A DNA stretch of 64,000 nucleotides from Glutamicibacter halophytocola (GTDB lineage Bacteria; Actinomycetota; Actinomycetes; Actinomycetales; Micrococcaceae): the NCBI RefSeq assembly GCF_001302565.1, contig NZ_CP012750.1, positions 372,001 through 436,000 of the forward strand, given 5' to 3'. The position numbers were made by a program, and so were the translations under genes. The notes under the pieces were generated by a model that saw only the letters and a program-made list of their open reading frames with translations, did not search any database and was not told where the DNA came from. This document shows, in pieces, positions 59,694-64,000 of this stretch (position 1 is its first letter; each line of letters opens with the position of its first letter).

Positions 59694-62600
59694 CTACAGG
59701 CTGCGCTTGATTTCCACGACATTCCCGTTCACATCACGCTGCTCGATGACCATGCCGCCGAGCAGCCGTTCCACGGCGGGAACACCGATCAACGCGGAAT
59801 CCTCGACCTCGATGTCATCGTCGCTGGGGACGAACTCCTCGGGCTCCTGATTCTGCGCAGCGGCAGGCGCCGCAGCTGGTCCACCCCACCCGCCGGCAGC
59901 CTGCGCGGGTGCCGGCGCACTAGGCGAGCTCTTGGCCTGGTTCATCAGCTGCTGATAGCGGCTCATACGCTGGCCAGCGGCTGGCGCCGACGGCTCGCTG
60001 GCCGTTGCCGCCTCCTGTTGCGGCGCGCCCCAGCCCGGAGCGGTTTCAGGCGCTGGCGCGGACTTTGCCGGAGCATCATGCTCTGGAGTCCTGGCCGGAG
60101 CAGGCGCCTGGGCTCGCTGCTGTGGTGCTTCGGCGGCCGGGACCTGCGGTTCCGGCTCCACAGCGGGCGCCGGAGCAGCCGATGGCCGCGGGGCCACCGG
60201 CGCGTGAACCTGTGGCGCCGGTTCTTCGCTTTCGCGAACGGCCAAGTCCTGGAACGAGTCCGTGGTGCTCTGCGGGTGCAGTGGAGTGCTCGAGACCGGA
60301 CGTGGAATATTCGGCGTGCCAACTTCAGCCTGCCGGGCACTGAGCCCAGCAGTCAGCCGAGGCTTCGGTGCTACCGGCGGGCCTCCAAAACTGCGTGGCG
60401 CGCTTGGCTGCTGAGGCTCGGGAGCAACCGCTGCCTGTGCGGGGTGCCCGGTGGCTTGAGCAGGCTGGGCCGGCTCAGGCTGGCGCTGTGGTTCGCGCGC
60501 AGCTGCCGGTTCTGGCGAGTAGTACGGATCATCCGGGAACGGCGGCTCGTCCATGAACGGCTCGTCATAGGGTGGCGGCACGTCATCGTAGGAGCTGGCG
60601 TAGCCGTCGGTGGCTCCTGCACCTGGCGTGGCTGGTGGCGGTGCCACTGGCGAGGCGGCCGGAGGCGTGCTGGCAGCAGGCGCCGGGGCGGCGGCTTGTG
60701 CGCGCGCAGCAGCACGCGCAGCTACCCCAGCAGAAGTTGCAGCCTTGGTGAACTTGGTTGGTGCTGGGGTTTGCGCCGGGAGTGGCCGGCGCTCACCTTT
60801 TGGGGAACCACCGCCAGCTGGGTTGGAACCGCCTTCGGTGAGTACTACTTCTATGGGGGAGCCGGCGAATTGCGAAACGACCCCGGTCAGGGTGTTCATC
60901 AAATCCGGCCGGTTGCGCAGGTTTACGATTGGACCGGTGTTGCTGAACGCCAAGGTGAGCGTGCGACCGTCAAAACCAGCGACAGAACCATAGGTTGCCA
61001 CCATGGAATGCAGAACTCGTGAGCTTCCCTGCAACTGCTGCAGGATCATTGGCCAAGCCTGCTGGAACTTCACGACAGGGGAACCGGCGCCAGGCTGCTG
61101 CGCTTGCTGTTGAGCCGGTTGAGCCTGCTGTTGCTGTTGCTGAGCTTGCTCGCGGGCAGCACGTTCCTGGGCTTCGCGTTCTGCCTTCTCGCGCGCAATA
61201 CGTTCCTGTGCTTCACGCTCGGCTTGCTCGCGTTGCGCCTGTTCACGAGCGGCACGTTCCTGGGCTTCTCGTTGTGCCTGCTCTTGCTGAGCCAGCTCCT
61301 GCTGTGCTTGAGCTTGCTGCGCCGCCTGGCGCTGCGCATCGAGTTCTGCCTGGCTGGGTTGCTGTGCCGGAGCCGGAGCCTGGGTTGGGGGAGCAGTCTC
61401 AACGGGTGCCTGCTGTTGAGGTGCAGGAGCAGCCGGCTGCTGGGCACGAGACTCGGCAGCCTTGCGAGCGAATTCGGCCATGGCCGGATTCTGCTTAACA
61501 TCATCGATTGAAACCCCGGTGCCAAATGACAGGTCTTCGCCGCTGGAAGGATCTGGAACCAGGCTGAAAGGCGCAACGCCTTCAGGGCGGGCTGCAGGAA
61601 CACTTGGACCTGGTTGGACTTCGGTGGTCACCGAAAAGCTGTCGTCCTTCGGACCCCATGTTGCACCCCAATCTGCAGCTTCGCCAGTGTTCAGCGAGGA
61701 CTGCGCATCCGGGTCCAGTGGCGCATTAGGATCATCGTCGGCAGGTTGCGGCTGTTCCTTGGCTGCAGCCTGCTGAGCCTCTTGAGGTGGTTGAGGCTGC
61801 TGGGCCTGAACAGGCTGAACCGGAGGCTGCGCCTGAACAGGTTCGGCTTGGGGCTGCTGAATTGGTTGCGCTGGCTGTTCAGCAGGCGCTGGCGCCTTTG
61901 GGGCAGGCTCGTGTCCCGGCGCCGGCATGGCCACACCCTCGCGGCGGGCCTTGGCGGCGGCCAGCGCCTCGCGCACAGCGGCCGCGCCCTGGCGAGCAGC
62001 GCCAGGATTCGGCGTTGCACCTATCGAAGCCGACGAATCGGCGGTCTGGTCAACGTCAAGTGCTGGAAGCTCGCCACCGCTCATCGCGTGGCGTTCCAAG
62101 CGATCCAATCGTGCGGCAAAGGAAGACACCGAGTTCTCGGAACCCGGCAACATCAATCGGGCTGCTAGCAATTCCAAGTGCAAACGAGGAGAGGTGGCGC
62201 CGGTCATCTCGCTCAGCGCCTTGTTGGTGACATCTGCCCATCGGGAAAGCTCGCCGGCGCCAACCAGGCCGGCCTGCAGGTGCAGGGCCTCTAACTGGTC
62301 CTCGGGTACACCGCGAAGGATCTTTTCCAGGCCTTCGGGCATGGCCTTGGCAATGATCAGATCTCGGAAGCGTTCAAGAATATCTTCAACAAAGCGTCGT
62401 GGATCCAAACCGGTCTGGATGATGCGGTCAATGGCGCCGAAGAGCCCGGCGCCGTCAGCTTCGTGAAGCGACAGGGTCACTTCATCCAAAAGGGTCGAAT
62501 GGGTATAGCCCAGCAAGGCAATAGCGGTTTCGTAATCCAGCGTTCCTTCACGGGCACCAGCCATCAGCTGGTCAAGAACCGAGAGGGTATCGCGGACCGA

Positions 62601-63239
62601 ACCGCCACCTGCACGGATAACCAAAGGAAGTACGCCCTCGGCTACCGCGACATGTTCGCGTTCGCACAAAACCTGCAGGTACGCCAACAAGGCCTCTGGC
62701 GGAACCAGGCGGAAGGGGTAGTGGTGGGTACGGGAGCGAATGGTCCCGATAACCTTCTCGGGTTCGGTCGTTGCGAAGATGAACTTGATGTGCGCTGGTG
62801 GCTCTTCAACGATTTTCAACAGGGCGTTGAAGCCTGCCGCGGTCACCATATGGGCCTCATCGATGATGAAGATCTTGTAGCGGTCGCGTGTCGGCGCGAA
62901 AGTTGCCCGTTCGCGCAGGTCGCGGGCGTCGTCCACGCCACCGTGGCTGGCAGCGTCAATTTCGATAACATCCAGCGACCCCGGGCCGCCATTGGCCAGC
63001 TCAACACAGCTAGGGCAGGTGCCACAAGGTACCGGCGTTGGGCCCTGCTCGCAGTTCAGGCAACGTGCCAGAATTCGTGCGGAAGTCGTCTTGCCGCAAC
63101 CGCGTGGGCCGGAGAAGAGGTACGCGTGATTAACGCGGTTTTTCTCCAGAGCTGTCATCAGGGGAGCAGTAACGTGCTCTTGTCCGATGACGTCGGCAAA
63201 CGTATCGGGACGATACCTGCGATATAGCGCTGTACTCAC
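59694..63239 (-). CDS. dnaX: DNA polymerase III gamma/tau subunit
   Basis: 1181 residues. The clamp-loader ATPase. Residues 1-370 are typical: [18 protein letters not shown], Walker [11 protein letters not shown], the zinc module with C at CLNCEQGP and [10 protein letters not shown], Walker [10 protein letters not shown], and the sensor-1 and SRC-like regions. Beyond ~380 lies a very long tail of Pro, Gln, Ala and Glu-rich sequence with a predicted coiled coil ([24 protein letters not shown] repeats, residues ~590-700), a short folded domain ([19 protein letters not shown]), and more low-complexity. The GTG at 63239 begins the family's N-terminus. It starts 9 bases after gluQ. No clear frameshift site was found for a separate gamma form. 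Confidence 0.96.
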   Translation of the reverse strand: MSTALYRRYRPDTFADVIGQEHVTAPLMTALEKNRVNHAYLFSGPRGCGKTTSARILARCLNCEQGPTPVPCGTCPSCVELANGGPGSLDVIEIDAASHGGVDDARDLRERATFAPTRDRYKIFIIDEAHMVTAAGFNALLKIVEEPPAHIKFIFATTEPEKVIGTIRSRTHHYPFRLVPPEALLAYLQVLCEREHVAVAEGVLPLVIRAGGGSVRDTLSVLDQLMAGAREGTLDYETAIALLGYTHSTLLDEVTLSLHEADGAGLFGAIDRIIQTGLDPRRFVEDILERFRDLIIAKAMPEGLEKILRGVPEDQLEALHLQAGLVGAGELSRWADVTNKALSEMTGATSPRLHLELLAARLMLPGSENSVSSFAARLDRLERHAMSGGELPALDVDQTADSSASIGATPNPGAARQGAAAVREALAAAKARREGVAMPAPGHEPAPKAPAPAEQPAQPIQQPQAEPVQAQPPVQPVQAQQPQPPQEAQQAAAKEQPQPADDDPNAPLDPDAQSSLNTGEAADWGATWGPKDDSFSVTTEVQPGPSVPAARPEGVAPFSLVPDPSSGEDLSFGTGVSIDDVKQNPAMAEFARKAAESRAQQPAAPAPQQQAPVETAPPTQAPAPAQQPSQAELDAQRQAAQQAQAQQELAQQEQAQREAQERAAREQAQREQAEREAQERIAREKAEREAQERAAREQAQQQQQQAQPAQQQAQQPGAGSPVVKFQQAWPMILQQLQGSSRVLHSMVATYGSVAGFDGRTLTLAFSNTGPIVNLRNRPDLMNTLTGVVSQFAGSPIEVVLTEGGSNPAGGGSPKGERRPLPAQTPAPTKFTKAATSAGVAARAAARAQAAAPAPAASTPPAASPVAPPPATPGAGATDGYASSYDDVPPPYDEPFMDEPPFPDDPYYSPEPAAAREPQRQPEPAQPAQATGHPAQAAVAPEPQQPSAPRSFGGPPVAPKPRLTAGLSARQAEVGTPNIPRPVSSTPLHPQSTTDSFQDLAVRESEEPAPQVHAPVAPRPSAAPAPAVEPEPQVPAAEAPQQRAQAPAPARTPEHDAPAKSAPAPETAPGWGAPQQEAATASEPSAPAAGQRMSRYQQLMNQAKSSPSAPAPAQAAGGWGGPAAAPAAAQNQEPEEFVPSDDDIEVEDSALIGVPAVERLLGGMVIEQRDVNGNVVEIKRSL

Positions 63240-63248
63240 ACCGGTTCC

Positions 63249-64000
63249 CTATCGGTTGCGTGATGCCGGGGGCATCAGCTGTTGGACGATATTTTCAGGT
63301 TCTACGATCCACGGCTCACGGGGCAAGTTCACCGGATCGAAAGCTTCCAGGGCTGCCAGCAAACTCGTGCTGGGCAAGCCCAATGACTCTAGCAAAATCG
63401 CCACAACATCGGCTGGATGTACCCCATGTTCGGTGATCTCTTCGAGTGTTACAGCACCATCGCGCTTGGCTAGGCGCTGGCCCTTGGTATTCAGGGCGAG
63501 CGGGACGTGGGCGTACTCCGGGACGTCGTAGCCCAAGAGCGTTGCCAGATACCCCTGTCGTGGCGCGGAAGAGAGCAGATCATCGCCACGCACAACCTGA
63601 TCAATTCCGGAGAGCGCGTCATCGACCACGACGGCCAAATTGTAGGCAGGAGCACCATCATTTCGGACCAGGACAAAATCATCAACTACGCCGGCATAGC
63701 CGCCAGCCAGCTGGTCGTGAACCGAGAATTCAGTTACCTCGGCGCGCAGGCGCAAGGCGGCAGGACGGTCTTGTGACTTGGCTTCACGTTCGGCCGGGCT
63801 CAGGTTCCGGCAGGTACCCGGGTAGGCGCCGGGTGCTGCATGCGGCGCGCTGGCAGCTTCGGCGATGTCCTTGCGAGAGCAGAAGCAGGGGAACACCAAG
63901 TCCTGCTTTTTGAGCTGTTCTACGGCGTCGAAGTAAATTGGCAGGCGTTCGGATTGGCGCAAGAGTGAGCCGTCGAATTGCAGGCCCAAGGACTCCAGTT
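63249..64000 (-). CDS. gluQ: Glutamyl-Q tRNA(Asp) synthetase, 5' truncated
   Basis: Charges glutamate onto the queuosine of tRNA-Asp, without an anticodon domain. The frame is open to the right edge, so the N-terminus with the HIGH motif is missing. Visible are the zinc ligands CFCSR and YPGTCR, the catalytic core VVDDFVLVRNDGAPAYNLAVVVDDALSGI, VVRGDDLLSS and LLGYDVPEYAHVPL, and LAKRDGAVTL in place of the KMSKS loop, as in GluQ. It lies 9 bases before dnaX on the same strand. Confidence 0.92.
   Translation of the reverse strand, partial: LESLGLQFDGSLLRQSERLPIYFDAVEQLKKQDLVFPCFCSRKDIAEAASAPHAAPGAYPGTCRNLSPAEREAKSQDRPAALRLRAEVTEFSVHDQLAGGYAGVVDDFVLVRNDGAPAYNLAVVVDDALSGIDQVVRGDDLLSSAPRQGYLATLLGYDVPEYAHVPLALNTKGQRLAKRDGAVTLEEITEHGVHPADVVAILLESLGLPSTSLLAALEAFDPVNLPREPWIVEPENIVQQLMPPASRNR

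Noticed and set aside
59661..61022. 453-codon plus-strand frame opposite dnaX
   Set aside because: Antisense to the repetitive tau tail; Arg/Gly/Trp-rich low-quality product.

Overview
The window looks like the chromosome of a high-GC Gram-positive bacterium, most likely Micrococcaceae (Arthrobacter/Glutamicibacter-like). This rests on the GC-rich third codon positions, the PurS-PurQ-PurL three-part FGAM synthase, a coproporphyrin-type ferrochelatase with C-terminal Fe-S cysteines, a sortase-type LAxTG surface protein, a Streptomyces subtilisin-inhibitor-like lipoprotein, and many Tat or lipobox secretion signals. The genus is inference. No rRNA, tRNA, CRISPR array or complete insertion sequence was seen.

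1-7 kb: the 3' part of a BCCT osmolyte transporter, a convergent acetyl-CoA synthetase, and the first sulfur unit. 3.6-16 kb is a sulfur-scavenging region with three SAM-clan riboswitches. One faces left towards a short open frame and acs. One leads a two-gene flavin monooxygenase unit. One leads metNIQ plus a second, paralogous monooxygenase pair. A gamma-glutamyltransferase and an NmrA-like reductase lie between them. 15.6-20.5 kb holds small housekeeping and stress genes, a wall-anchored UshA-like nucleotidase and an HNH-nuclease lipoprotein. 20.8-23.2 kb is a TPP riboswitch followed by a translationally coupled SDR and FMN-monooxygenase pair, the most unusual unit here. 23-31 kb: siderophore-binding lipoprotein, siderophore-interacting protein, a CGNR regulator divergent from a luciferase-like oxidoreductase, an isochorismatase-fold hydrolase, an F420-reductase-like protein, another luciferase-like oxidoreductase behind palindromic operators, and a lipoprotein.

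31-49 kb: purSQL, YchJ, an ankyrin lipoprotein, rlmC, a Na+/H+ antiporter, the SSI-like lipoprotein, a glycosylase-like protein, DinB, a TIGR01777 epimerase, ferrochelatase, and a citrate uptake locus (CitMHS transporter divergent from a CitA/CitB two-component pair). 49-51 kb: an APH(3')-like kinase and a Tat-exported PhoD phosphatase. 51.07-54.32 kb is an AT-richer accessory island between phoD and lysC. It has a secreted six-cysteine protein, a coupled lipoprotein, a broken gene and a tiny ORF with a strong ribosome binding site. A 15-bp inverted repeat marks both edges. 54.3-64 kb: lysC (no asd beside it), a conserved unknown, a marR-MFS efflux operon with two tandem 20-bp operators, recR, dnaX with a very long tau tail, and a truncated gluQ at the right edge.

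Regulatory logic: SAM riboswitches should turn on methionine import and organosulfur oxidation when SAM is low. The TPP riboswitch places an SDR and a flavin monooxygenase under thiamine control. A TAGTTG/CAACTA palindrome recurs before the MFS gene, the antiporter and, more weakly, ferrochelatase.
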